DNA of 64,000 nucleotides from Tetrastigma voinierianum (Eukaryota > Streptophyta > Magnoliopsida > Vitales > Vitaceae): positions 124,001-188,000 of the forward strand of contig JAEQBH010002849.1 of assembly GCA_016808115.1 (NCBI GenBank), given 5' to 3'. A program made the translations under genes and the position numbers. Positions 49,230-61,180 of this stretch are shown piece after piece. Under the pieces are notes generated by a model. It searched no databases. It had not been told where the DNA came from and saw only the letters and a program-made list of their open reading frames with translations. The first letter of the stretch is position 1; each line of letters begins with the position of its first letter.

Positions 49230-52200
49230 TCGCAGCTGCACCTCGGATGATGTCACTCAACTCTCAACATAAAATCCCAGGCAGGCATCCAGAATAAGAT
49301 ATCCCATCTAATCGGGATGATTATAACTCAACGCCACTCGGCTAAACCGGAAGGAAGTATGTTATCCAAAAAAAAAAAAACAAAAAAACAAAAAGCATTT
49401 CAAAATGTCAAGGTACAACAACATAAATGTCTTGCAAAGTGAGTACGCTTGACGAGCGAGTGACAACTTCAAGCCCTAGCCTCAATAAAGCAAATATCGG
49501 GTCTATATCTAATCTAGTCGAAGCCCGATTAATATCTACTCAATCCCCAAGAGTCGAGACTTCTTATTAGGAAATCTTCCCTAATAGTCTGGGATAAATT
49601 TCAAAGATCGGAAAGATATGAAGAACTTGGGGGATCGAGGGTTCATAAAAATTTTTAGAGTGAGAGGAGTCGATGTGTCTGGCATCCCGGCGGGGATAAG
49701 GGGCTCACTTCCATATATGTTGTACGCAAAGGCGCAACAACCATAGTCGTAGTTGAAAATCACATCACTGATCTCATCGAACTCTGCCTCCATTTGTCGT
49801 CTTCTTCAGATAAGTCCTCTCCCTAAAGACAACTATTCATCCGTTAGTAAACATTCTTCTTTCCTCCGCTTTCCAACGGGTCACGAATCAAGGCTTATTG
49901 GCAACGCTATGCTCAATCCGCCTTCGCCGAAAGCATCCCTGGTACCGCCGAGACACCTGCATCAGGCCATCTCGCTTCTACCTGGTGGCTCCCGGCACCG
50001 CTCACATCGTCACCCTAACTGCCATAACCGTCTGCATGCCGGCAATGTCCCTTCTCCCGCCCTGGCCAGACCGCCCTCGCAACTCCTTTCGCTTCCAACT
50101 CCCAACGTCGGGAATAATGCTGGACCTCCTTCAAAGAGGCATCCAAGGCTCCCGAAAAGAAAGCCTCGACTGTAATAAATACCAAGCCTCCTCCCTCGCC
50201 TCTCAACCGGAGTTCAGTCACGATGTCAAGGGCCATGTTCAAATGGCGTAAACTACTCACGGAAACATATTAAGAACATGTCAGCACTCGTGATTCGATG
50301 TTAGTGATATAAATAAAGGTTCACTATCTTACCTACATGATCGGATGTACTACGGCCGCGATCCGTATCCTATCATCAATTATCCTGGCCGAAGATCTTT
50401 TGTTAAGGCATAGAACAATATAGAGTAATCTTAACCCACACCATTACCGGCGACTACTCCAGATCTCTGGAAAGCATCACCGGATACAAACTGTTTAAAC
50501 AATCAGCCGTGGATTCGCCCTAGTTAAAGGGCTTCCATCAAGGGATTACCGTGCTTAACGCCTTCCTACCGGTATCGATACCTCCTCCTTCTGAGGAGCC
50601 GCCACGAAAGTGTGGAGATAGGAATTCGGTCAATTATCCTAGTCTGAAGCTGGCAGCCTCTTCAACCCTAAGGGTAACTCTGACTCGCCCGGCTGGCCCC
50701 AACTGAACGTGATAGTGGGACTGCTTGAAGCCTCGACAAGGTCTGAATCCATCTCCCCAGACATCGCCCCTATGTCCAAGCGACCAAGCCGATCTCGGCT
50801 CCTGCCAACCCCGAAATAATAATTGCCCGTCAACTACTCGCGCCAGGCCTGGCCAATTCGACAGAGGATCAGAGCAATGGCCTCGCCTCCCCGCACAACA
50901 TCTTCCTGGTTGCCTGCTTCCCTGGCCCCGGGCCGCATACAACTGGCACCCCACATCCCCTCATCCTCTTCTTCTTCGAACCGGGTCGGGTCGGACTCAA
51001 GACACTCCAAGGGATAAAATCCCTCACTTGGGTTCTAGGTGTGTTAACCCGCCCGACTGCTTTCTTCTTTTTAACCTTCAGTACTCGGGGGGGCATATTT
51101 GCCTCCCCTACTAGGTAAAGGAAGGCGTTCGGGTGGGCTACCCCCTTTACCCCATCTAGGCGAGGGTTGAGTTGACCCAGAACCCCCACTATTAAAGGCA
51201 GATGATCCCGCCGGGGACCGAGCCACTGATCTCCAATCCGCTATTTCAGCCTCTGCACCCACGGATGTTGATGCGCCACCTGATATTAAGCGCAGCAGAT
51301 CGGCATTAACAAAATGTTCTACATCAACGAATTCTCAAATACGCTGGGCACGTGGGGATGACATGGAGGTTATAGCGTCGTGCCGCGCCTCACCGGCCGC
51401 CTAAGTTCTTCAAGTAAGGAGAACCTTATAATGATGCTCCCGCCACACCTCAAACAAATTGACCGAATCTTCAAGCTTGCTTTCTCCACCTTAATTCACC
51501 CGCCCAAATTTTCTAAATTCCTCTTCTACACCAATAAGTAACATATAAAAACTCACGTACATACACGTCAGCAAACTAAACCCATTACCGCATACACTGA
51601 AAAGATCAGGATCGCTTAACCCTCAAAAGGAAGCCTGGAACCTCGGTCTCATCCTAAGGGCCCTTACTAGAAGCGCACCTTCTCGTCTCATCTTAGGCGA
51701 CCCAGAGTCCGTTAACAATTTGCAATTGCACACTCCGGACCAACATAGACAACCGACCACCCTAACCCACCTTTAAGGCATAGATAAAACAAATCTCGAC
51801 CAACGAAAGGCCAAGTTGGTATAAGACATTTAGCACGCTACAACCGATTAATATCCGGATAGTATTGGGATGGATAAGGGCTGGAGGCGCCCGGGTGAAA
51901 TGGAGGAACTGCTTAACGAGGGTAGGCACCGGGAAACGAAGCCCGACCGCGAGTTGCTCTCAGGTAAAAAACACGGCATTGTATTTTCCACCCAGAGTGG
52001 ACTCGTCCGGCTTTTCCATCAACTTCAAGTCAATGTTATCGAGGATCTCGCAGTAGATTCTCAACCTCCACGGTCGTGGATCGACGATGCTACTATAGAA
52101 CGCATCCCACTCCGGCAGTCCCGTCGCGACTGGGCTTAACCGGGTGGAGTTCCCTCACCTCATCATTCTACAAGCATATCGATGGAGGAGAGAGAACCAA

Positions 52201-53515
52201 GATTTCACCTAAGCCACATATCAAACCTAAGAAAACAAGAAAAACCACCAAACTCAGCGAGTAGAACCAATCTTCGGGGTTTAATAGGTCTCTTAGATCT
52301 ACCCCTCACCCCACACCTTCCCACCTACCGAAAAGGGTCAAGTATCAAAGATTCAACACACCTACAAGTAAATAGTAATTACCCGTAGCCTGTAACAAGA
52401 AGCATCTGGAAGAACAATTCGCAAAAGAACGCAAAGTCGCAGCAGTGTATCTGCAGAAGATTTCGAATTGGTGAAGGGAGTGTAAACTCAAGAATGATAA
52501 GAATAAGAGACGGAAAAACCTAATGATGGCTCCCTACATACCAACAAATTCTAGACCTACTTCGCGCATTAAATGCGACGACCCCCTCACTCCTCGGGCC
52601 AAGCTGGCTTCTTGGCAACGCTCCAACTCCTAGGGTACGATAGGTTAACATGGGCCATATTGGTGGGCCCTCTTGTTATCTTTTTAACCTCGTCAGTTCT
52701 CACCTAAAGTCGCTCCACCACCAGATCATCGAATATCCCGCACCAATGGCCAATGATCGTCTGCCTCGAGATAGAAAATAAAGCCGCAGAATACCGAGAT
52801 AGAACAAAGTACATAAACGCTGCAAAGCAAGACGATTTTATTAATTATACCAAATCCAAGATCTCACTCATTACATTCATGCTCCTTACAACTAAGTCAT
52901 GGGCCATATATTAAAATGGCTACATAATTAGTCCGAATCAAATGTCGAAAGGTAGGCCAAAGAAGAAGCAAAAGAGTGAGGCCAAGAGGAAGAAGAGGCT
53001 AAGAGCAAATCGCTACAAAACTAAGAAAAAAAGAAAAGATGGAAAGGGGCTCAAGAAGGGAAGATGAAATCAAAAAGCCCACCGATTCGCGTGTCCTCGG
53101 ATGCAGAGGGATTCTGCATTCAGTTTGTGAACCACCCAAAGGCCAACCAAAACCTAGGAGATCTATTCTGACTCCACTCAAACCTTCTAATCTTCGATCT
53201 GATTCATGCTTGGAAAGTACGCTCAAACGGCCTATCGCAATCATCCTTCATTCAGCAATCCACCAAATCTGATTCTCAACAACATCAAACCACCCTTCTA
53301 CCGAAAACGCGGGATGAACCGCGGCACAATGGAACTGGCCACCCTCCCGCCTTTATAGCAACCTCTAGCCCTGGGCGGTTATCCTGCCACCACATCTAAT
53401 GCACATCCAAGTTGGTGAAAATCTCACGTTGAACATATCGCATTGATTGCTCATCGCTCCCCATGCTATGTCGGGTCAAACGCGCTTTCTTTTTCCGGAC
53501 GATCACCTCCCTAGC
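49230..53515. other. Gypsy 3' spacer
   Basis: About 4.3 kb between the tandem array and the purine tract. Apart from the opposite-strand frame it holds no recognised domain. Small open frames on the plus strand (for example 49753-50251 and 50725-51114) are overlapping shadows of that frame. Confidence 0.6.
49575..52139 (-). pseudogene. Opposite-strand reading frame in the gypsy 3' spacer, decayed
   Basis: On the minus strand a single frame can be followed from about 52130 to 51600, with only in-frame stops and no shift. It contains GLPEWDAFYSSIVDPRPWRL, IYCEILDNIDLKLMEKPDES, TLGGKYNAVFFT, LRFPVPTLVKQFLHFTRAPP, IHPNTIRILIGCSVLNVLYQ and LGLSLVEICFIYALK. Further open pieces follow on the same strand: 51262-51071 with a Ser/Gly/Pro-rich composition, 50954-50634, 50260-50015 and 49793-49581. 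It resembles the 'putative plant transposon protein' frames that accompany Tat-like gypsy elements and are read antisense to gag-pol. Its function is not known. The product cannot be full length here. Confidence 0.65.
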
Positions 53516-53528
53516 AGGAAAAGTGGGG
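53516..53528 (+). other. Polypurine tract of the gypsy element
   Basis: AGGAAAAGTGGGG lies immediately before the 3' LTR. It is the expected plus-strand primer site. Confidence 0.75.
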
Positions 53529-54138
53529 TATCAGGGTGCCACGGGCTTTGGCCTGCACTTTAGCCGTCACCCCATCATACTAAAGACTATAATCGGTCGG
53601 GCTCCAACTACTGGCTCATGAGCCGACCCAAGAGCCGAGACCCATATATCCTCCCCTACCCGAAAGGAGTCGCTATGCTTCGCATGCCATTCTCCCGATT
53701 GAGACTTTATTTAGCACAAATGCCGCCGGGTGAATTTCTAAAGAGAATACAAAATTCTTCCATGAATCATTTTAACAATATTACTCAGGGTGAACAAGCG
53801 CTCTCATGATCCTCCATTCGGGAAACACAACTATTTAAAAGGAAGAACTAGTCTCCACGTGCGAGATATGCGCCACCTTCTCCTTCCGATTTGAGAGGAA
53901 ATCACCCACTTTCCACGAAAAGCGAATCCCTTCCTCTCTCCGATAAAAAGGTCGCCGCATAAATAAGGTATGAGGATTCAGATCAAGGATCCTGATTTTT
54001 CATAAAAGTGGAAATCTAACTTAAGACGGAGATAGCTGAAATGAGCCTCCACCGCCGTTTTCTTGTTTGTTTTGCAGATTGTTGCAGACAGGTGTATGTT
54101 CCGACGATCCAGTGACTCAAAATATTATGGAGACTACA
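53529..54138 (+). repeat. 3' LTR of the gypsy element
   Basis: Starts TATCAGGGTGCCACGGGCTT (TG mutated to TA) and ends GAGACTACA. It contains the shared CTATTTAAAAGGAAGAACTA block near 53830, which holds a TATA-like TATTTAAAAG. Confidence 0.9.
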
Positions 54139-54143
54139 TCAAG

Positions 54144-54479
54144 GGCTCAACTCAGATATCTTAGTATAACGTTTACACGAATAATTTTTTTTTTCTTTTG
54201 AAAGCTAAATAGTTACAATATACTAAATTGTTCTCACTATAACTTGAACCTAAGGCCCCCCATTCGTATGCCTTTGTCTTTTGAAACATTTAAGAGCTAT
54301 GCATGATGGACTGTCCAGAATAAAGTATATTTAACATATTTTTTTAATATTTTTATACAAACATATTTTAAAGTCTTAATGACACATTTCATCATAAAAT
54401 GGGTCTTATCTATATAGAACCTAGCCCCTTTTTATTTTCTCAACCTTTTTCTTTTATAACCTATTTTCCTCAACGATTT
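54144..54479. other. AT-rich flank of the gypsy insertion
   Basis: No gene or repeat recognised. AACTTGAACCTAAGGCCCCC near 54242 looks like a reversed polymerase III B box and may be a trace of a SINE. Confidence 0.4.
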
Positions 54480-54998
54480 ATGATTTTTTTTTGTTATTCT
54501 TACTTGAAATCACCCTTCTACACATATTTCCATTGTTTTATTCCTTAATAAAATGGTTATTCCACACAAATCCTCAATAAAATTGTTATTCCACACAAAT
54601 CCAAGTTTTCATTTGTTTTTTCGCGATGCATTATCGGTTTTTGTGCGATGCTAAGGTGATTTAGCTGTCTCTTTGTACGACGCTTGTTTTCATTATCATC
54701 ATCGGAAAGACAACGCTATTTACGGTAGCCGACAGACGGAAGAAAGATATCCGATGTCGGCGCTAAATTAAATCACCATCGCCAATACGCCGCATGTAAT
54801 CTAATCGCAAAGAATCTAATCACAGTAGTAATATTAAATATGTATGCTCAACTGTTAAATGTATAAGTTTTAAGTCAATTCATTATACTATTAACCTTAA
54901 TATTGTTTCATCATCTATGGTTTTTAGTGATTTTATTATATGTTTCTATCGATGTATTGCTATAATTTGAATTAATAAAATTATTTTTCTCTTTAAAA
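54480..54998 (+). repeat. Unclassified dispersed repeat, copy 2
   Basis: Core CCTTAATAAAATGGTTATTC (near 54543), a CpG-bearing middle (GTACGACGCTTG, TCCGATGTCGGCGC), then GGTTTTTAGTGATTTTATTA with TATGTTTCTATCGATGTATT, and the end TTTGAATTAATAAAATTA. This is the best preserved copy and serves as the reference for the others. Confidence 0.7.
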
Positions 54999-55530
54999 AA
55001 AAACTATACAGAACCTCATAATAGTAGTATGCCCACCTAAAATTCCATTAGTCCCGTACCATTGAGTTAAGGCTTCCAGTTAATATGTTTGGCAAATTTT
55101 CCGTAACTTAAACTGTCTTGACGTTGAGATATCCTGAACAAACTCGTGCACATATGAAAGGTACTTTTAAATCATATCACATTCAAATTAATCATCATAC
55201 AAATAAAGAAGAATCACAAAAGTAATAAACCTTTATCATATAATACAGTTAAATTCTTAAAACTCGAAATCGAGATAACTAATTAAAAGTCTTCAACTAT
55301 CGGACCTACACGTTGAATAATAGGGATGTATATATGTTTGGTTCTATGCAATCGAGGTGTTCTATGTGAATATAATGTATTTGTAATATTCTATATTTAA
55401 TATAAAAAAGTTATTGATATATATTTTGAAGCCAATCGTGAGAGGCCAGTTTAAAGTTCATAATTTATTATAAATATATACTCTCACGTAAGTATTCATA
55501 CTTTTTACCAACGAAATGTAAAATGTTAAA

Positions 55531-56147
55531 GGGCATTTTTGCCCCTTAACTATAAATCAATGATGAACTTAACCCTTCAACTTTTTTTTTTTTGTTTTAT
55601 CCCTCAATTATGATTAGGCATCAAATTTAGCCCCTCAGTCTTTTTTTTTTTAATTTATCATTTTTAGTTTGTATTATTTAAAACTAATCATTTTTCCTTT
55701 ATTTTCATACAAACTTGATGTATAAGAAAATAAATTAAATTAAATTAAAAACATATTTAAGCTCAATAATTTATGTATACATCCTTCTTTTAAGACATTT
55801 TATTTATTTATCTGTATTAAATAATTTTAAAATATATAATTTTTTAAATAAATTTTAATTTTATTTGTTAAACTAAACACTAAAAAAACATTTTCTCAAC
55901 TTTTTAAATATATTTTTAGTAAATAAATATGAATATCTTAAATTATAGTCGGTAATTATAAAAGTATATTATTTTCATCAAATAATTCAATTTTAAATAT
56001 TATAAAAGTAAAAATGATAAAAAAATAGTTGAAAAGGCTAAGTTGAAGTGACTCATAATTGAAAGACACAAAGGACAAAAAAAAAAAAAAAGAAAGGTTA
56101 AATTGACACTTGGACAATAATTGAGGGACAAAAATGATATTTAAGCC
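55531..56147. mobile_element. Long-terminal-inverted-repeat element (MULE- or foldback-like)
   Basis: About 115 bp at the left end (GGGCATTTTTGCCCCTTAAC ... TTATCCCTCAATTATGATTA ... TTTAGCCCCTCA) match the reverse complement of the right end (GGCTTAAATATCATTTTTGT, CCCTCAATTATTG ... TTTCAATTATGAGTCA ... CAACTTAGCC) with substitutions. The centre of about 380 bp is AT-rich with no coding frame. A Mutator-type non-autonomous element is the most likely class because of the inverted-repeat length. I could not find a clear 9-bp target duplication. Confidence 0.6.
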
Positions 56148-57158
56148 AAATTAAACATACAAGACGCGTGTAGATGATAATGAAATTTAAATATAAATTG
56201 AGATTTGAATAAGTAGGACAGAAGGTCAAAAAGTATAGAAATATGAAGTCATCTATGATGGGACCCTACCCTAGTAACTAACATTTCTTTAATCTTATCC
56301 AAATGCCTCAATTTTGGTTAAAAAAAAAAAAAAAGAAAAAAAAGTGAGTTGGAAGTTGGGGTATCTTGGATTTTAAAATATTATATTTGGCAATGAGTCT
56401 TATGACATTATAAAATAATTTAATAACTCATGAAACCTTTAAGAGTAAGAAAGTTAAAGTAGTGAAGGATTAGAAGGTGAGACCAATAAGAATGGCTCTC
56501 AGATTAGAACAGCTAACGCAAATAAATACATTGGCTCTCGAACAACGGAACAAGTCTTTTATTTTTTTCCCCCTGCTTATTCGATTTCATTGATTGTTCA
56601 ATCTAAAGCTCAAGCCAATCAAATCTAAGGTCCTATTTGGTTCGTCCTTTTGAAAAGAGGGTGTTTTTTTGGAGTTTAAAAGTAAAAATAATATATTTAA
56701 AAGAAAAAACACATGTAAACTTGTTTTCAAAATATTCATAAAATTAATCTTTTTATTTTTTAAAACTATATTTATCAAGCATTTATTTTAAGACGCTTTA
56801 AAATAACCTTAAAATCGCGTGATTTAAGTGTACTTAAAGTCGGCATTTATCAACTTAGATTTAAAGATTGATTTTCAACAAAATCATAATTGATAAATGA
56901 GGTTTTAAAAAGTTAAAAGATTAATTTGATAAATATTTTGAAAAAAATTATGTGTAATTTTGTTAAAAACAACTTTGATATCAAACTCTGTTTTCTGAAT
57001 ACATGGGTTTTGGAAATACGGAAAACACAAAAAATTGGAGGTCATTCTTTTTTTTACATATATTCACTTTGTTTGTTATATTGTAGTAATTTTTTCTTAC
57101 AACAATTTAAACCTTAATATTCCATATCCTTTTATGACTCTTTTATCATTTGAGTTGG
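56148..57158. other. AT-rich intergenic region
   Basis: No gene seen. Short open frames at 56587-56778 (minus) and 56926-57117 (plus) are hydrophobic-looking products of AT-rich DNA with no motif. Confidence 0.5.
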
Positions 57159-57166
57159 ATTTCAAG

Positions 57167-57862
57167 TAATATTTTAAAAGCTCTGATTATGACTCGAATC
57201 GGAAAATTACCGATTCATAGCTTCACTCATTTGGACAATCCAATAATCATTACTGAATCCGATGATTTAATAAATATATATTTATATTTTATTTATTTTA
57301 AAATATATAATTAATAATTTTTTAAGATATTATTTATTAATTTTTATATAAATAAAGTATTTTAAAATTTATTTCAAAATATTATAATGCTTAAATACTT
57401 AAAACATATTAAAATCAAGAAACTTATTTATATAAATATATATTTAATCAGGAGAATATATAATTGCTAACATATAAAAATAATCATAACGACAAAGACC
57501 GCGCTGGGGTCGGTCTCTTCGTAACTTTCCCCTCCCATGCTTAAATATACGGGTCAGAATATTCGATTTGAATGTTTTTACTACAAGCATTATAACCCTC
57601 ATGCCTTCTAACCATAAGAAAACGACGTCGTTTCAATATAAAGATCAAAACGACGCCGCTTTAACTCAAAAAATAATAATAATTCTAGTGAGCGAACCGC
57701 TCGGTTCGCTGGAGTAAACCCGGCTGAAAGCGCACGGCTCGACCGCGGCTCAAACGGGCCTCATCCAATTCATTCATAACCGGTTTTTTGCATTGAATCG
57801 AACCGGTTTTATGGCTGATCAATGGTCCGACCAACTGGTTCGATCCGATTTTCAAAACATTG
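57167..57862. mobile_element. hAT-like non-autonomous DNA transposon
   Basis: The left end TAATATTTTAAAAG and the reverse complement of the right end CAATGTTTTGAAAA differ only by transitions over the first 13 bases. The flanks are ATTTCAAG (57159-57166) and GTTTCAAG (57863-57870), an 8-bp duplication with one change, as expected for hAT. Inside are GGTTCG/CGAACC-rich stretches near both ends and AAACGACGTCGTTT (57620-57633) followed by AAAACGACGCCGCTTT. No transposase is encoded. Confidence 0.7.
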
Positions 57863-57870
57863 GTTTCAAG

Positions 57871-58819
57871 GCATGAGCCTTTATTATCAAACAAAATTTT
57901 ATGTTTTCTAATATTTTTTATTTATTTTTTCAGAATAAAAAATTGTTCTTAAAAATGGGAAACAAACAGCCCCTAAAACTCCACGCTCGCTAGGCAAAGA
58001 TTTAAACAGGCCTTCACAGGGCCCAGGCAGAAATGGGTTTGAATCTGATACGTTTTGGTCCATATTGGTTGGGTCCAAACTTAGATGGGCTCAACAACCT
58101 GATCAGGTATTTATAGTAAAGAAATACTTTTAAAAAAAATGGACAATTTAAATTTTCCTCATTGATAAAACGAAACTTTTTAGCTTTCATTTTCTTTTAG
58201 GAACAAATTTTGAAAGATTATACAAAGTTGTAAATGGTTTTCCAAAACAGTTTTCTATTCACCATGACCTTAAAAAAAAAGAAGGAAAAACATGTTAGAA
58301 AATAGAGTGATAAAAACAAATGGCTTTAGAGAATACCTTATTTGCTTTAATTATTTTAAAAAATTATTAAAATAAAATACTACATTTCAGATTTATTTTT
58401 AAATACAAAGTAAACTAAAAATATTTCGTTTTCCTCAACAAATTTACTATATAGAGCATTAAATAATAGTTTCAAAAAACCGTTAGCAAAACTATTTCAA
58501 AACATAGTCATCACATTAAAAAAAAAAAAAGGGGTTGGTGATAGAAATAGAAATATTATATACTTTCTTTAATCTTCTCTTTTTTACCAGTATTCACTTA
58601 TAAAATCATGTCTTGCATTTTGTCTTCACGCTGACTTTATGTGCTTGTATTGTGTGTTTAAAAAACAGCATTATTTCAGTTTCACTTTGCTACTGAGGGT
58701 TATTTAAAAAATATTTATAGGCTAAAAAATTATTAAAAATAAAGTACAACACATCAAAATCAGCTATAAATGAAATTTAAAAGTAGAGAAAATTAGTTTA
58801 AAACATTTTTGGAAACCCT
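57871..58819. other. AT-rich intergenic region
   Basis: No gene or clear repeat recognised; homopolymer runs only. Confidence 0.5.
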
Positions 58820-59340
58820 AACCGTTCTTCCTTCTATCTTTCAAGTCATTCCTTCTGCTGGGATGTGTTAGACGCTGATTTTATCCTGAATCACCCACCA
58901 TTGTTCTTTCATGTATTCAGTTTTATTTTCTAATAAAACGGTTGCGACACCAATCTATTACCAGATTTTTTCGCCGTTATTACCAACTTATTGCTGTCGA
59001 TTTACGCCAACTCTGTTACAATGATCGCGTCGTTTCAACCCATTAACTTTCATGAGCCTTATCGATAAAAAAACTTATTCAAGTAGAGCCGATTACGCTC
59101 AACGACAGTTTCGATTCAATATGGGCCATCGATCAAACTCTATTCACGCATGCCGCAAATCCAAACTTACGTAACGGCCACTTTTCGATTATCAAACGCT
59201 TGTAAGTCAAAGCCAATCATTTTTACTATTAACCTGAATGGTACATCACCCTCTAAGGTTTTTAGCACTTTTAATTATATGTTTATATTAATTATATTGT
59301 TAACTTGAATCAATAAATTTATCTTTTAAAAAATTAAAAC
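58820..59340 (+). repeat. Unclassified dispersed repeat, copy 3
   Basis: Shares TTTCTAATAAAACGGTTGCG (near 58927), many CpG sites in the middle, AAGGTTTTTAGCACTTTTAA with TTATATGTTTATATT, and the end AACTTGAATCAATAAATTTA. Confidence 0.65.
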
Positions 59341-59919
59341 ATTTTAGATTATCAAAAGACTTTTGTTACACAAATTAATAATTTATTTCCTAAAAAAAAA
59401 ATCCAAATAGTCTACTTTGTAATTATTTTTAGAATAGCTTTATATTCTAAAAAACACATCTGATAAATATTTTTTTTTCTTGAAAACAAAAATATAATAT
59501 TTTTCAAATACCATTTTTTGATCATTTTTATAAACTATTCTAAAAATAATTAGACATATAAGTAAAATGATTAACAATAAAGCATGGGTAAAATAAGTAT
59601 TTATACTAATAAAAAAAAAGTAGGTGTTTTCCCTCAAAAAAAAAAAACGTGTTTTTAAATTTTATTTTACCTCTTATTTGTTTGGTGTTGAGATAGGTCA
59701 AATTCCTTCTTTTTTTTTGTAACCTCTAAAAACAATCAGGAAACAAATTAGACAATGACAAAAAGTACATTCCAAGGGTATGTATATATAATTCGAGGTA
59801 GCAGACTGTTCACTTATTCATGCGTTGATTTTTATATAAAATAAGAAAGAAAAACATAAAAATCAATGGTGATTTTTTGGTCATTTTTATTCCGAAATCA
59901 ACAATGTTCTACACCTTTT

Positions 59920-60375
59920 TCAAGTTTTTTTTTTCTCTAAATAAAATGGTTATTCCAATATTTATTCACGTTTTTTACTGGCTTTTCTACGACGCAATAC
60001 ATCTCAACACACACACGATTGTTCCGTTTTTTTTTTTTTTTTTATCTTAACTCATATTATCGTAGTCGCCTTATCACACACGCATTATACTGCTTCAAGC
60101 ACGACGCTTATTTCAAGTACACGCAGAGATTCATTCATATTACAGAATTTCTGGGACGGAAGAAAGATACACCATCGATACAATAAATCAGATTAATTAT
60201 CATTGATGTGTTACAGAACTAGAGTCATAAATATTATAATTTAGGAATAATAATATCAAACTGTACGCTCTCAATTATCAAATGGGATAACTTTAATCGA
60301 TTCATTATTAATCTTAACGCCGTTTATCATTTATTGTGATGGGATACTTTGATTATAAGGTTTTTTTATAAATAT
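59920..60375 (+). repeat. Unclassified dispersed repeat, copy 4
   Basis: Shares TAAATAAAATGGTTATTCCA (near 59939), CACGTTTTTTACTGGCTTTT, GCACGACGCTTATTTCAAGT and GGGACGGAAGAAAGATA. The last two match ACGACGCTTG...TTTTC and GACGGAAGAAAGATATC in the copy at 54.5 kb. Confidence 0.65.
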
Positions 60376-60744
60376 ACAGAATAGTCCGAATGAAATTATT
60401 TTCATTTCAAAAGTTAGCAGCAAGCATATATAATTAAAATTTATTTAAAAATAAACATTTTGGGATTCAATTTTAGGTAAATGAGTGAAAAATAAGTGAC
60501 ATAGGTTTGAATATTATATAAAAAAATTATTAACTTTAATTTATTTTCTATATTTCTTACTATTTATTTTATTTTGTTCTCTATCATATTTTTCTTTTAT
60601 CAATCTCTCACGTTTTTTTTAATGGTATTTACATTTTAGAACAGTTTTTAGTCTAAAAAACACGTTTATAACTAAAAAACTAAAAAAAGTTATTTATTTT
60701 TAAATATAGTATGTTTATATAATTTATTTTAGCTGCATTAAAAT

Positions 60745-61180
60745 ATTTTTCTTTTATCGATTTAAACCAACAAATACACGATATAAACATATAATCAAAA
60801 TCATAAAAACTAAACGACGAAACAAAGTATACGTGCATAATATAACGAAACAACCTGTGTTTCATGATGCATACGGAAGCCTATATTTTGATGCTATGTC
60901 ATGGACATAATACATCATTTCGGGCTATACAACATTCGACGACCTCATCATTTTTGCTATTATCTGAATAATATACTTTGCGCATTCAAATCACTAAAAC
61001 ACAAATAAACATCGTACCACAACAACGAAAAACAAAACCGTCGTATCGGTGTCAATAAAATCATCTATCAGACAAAGCACGAATGACAACCACATCACAA
61101 GACGGGGTTAATGATAATCATAATTAGACAAGGCGATAACTAAATCACTAAAAACATATAAAAACTTGAATATTACTTAT
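60745..61180 (-). repeat. Unclassified dispersed repeat, copy 5 (reverse orientation)
   Basis: On the minus strand its end reads AGTTTTTATGATTTTGATTA with TATGTTTATATCGTGTATTT and GGTTTAAATCGATAAAAG. This corresponds to GGTTTTTAGTGATTTTATTA with TATGTTTCTATCGATGTATT in the copy at 54.5 kb. The middle is again CpG-bearing. Confidence 0.6.

Larger units (their letters stand above)
42436..54138 (+). mobile_element. Ty3/gypsy LTR retrotransposon (Tat-like), complete ends, mutated
   Basis: LTRs lie at 42436-43055 and 53529-54138. The five bases before (TCAAG, 42431-42435) and after (TCAAG, 54139-54143) are identical, a perfect target duplication. After the left LTR comes ATCGGGCGCTCGCCGTGGGAA, a worn form of the primer-binding region common in plant gypsy elements. 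A purine tract AGGAAAAGTGGGG ends at 53528, just before the right LTR. Inside are gag (43.2-44.8 kb), protease (about 44.9-45.3), reverse transcriptase and RNase H (45.8-46.8), integrase (47.7-48.5), a tandem array (48.6-49.2) and a long spacer with an opposite-strand frame (49.6-52.1). The long spacer after integrase and the antisense frame suggest the Tat lineage. Composition is far more GC-rich than the flanks. All frames are broken. Confidence 0.92.

Noticed and set aside
53039..53272. Possible small gene near the gypsy 3' LTR (both strands open)
   Set aside because: Short overlapping frames in the element's spacer without motif or start context.
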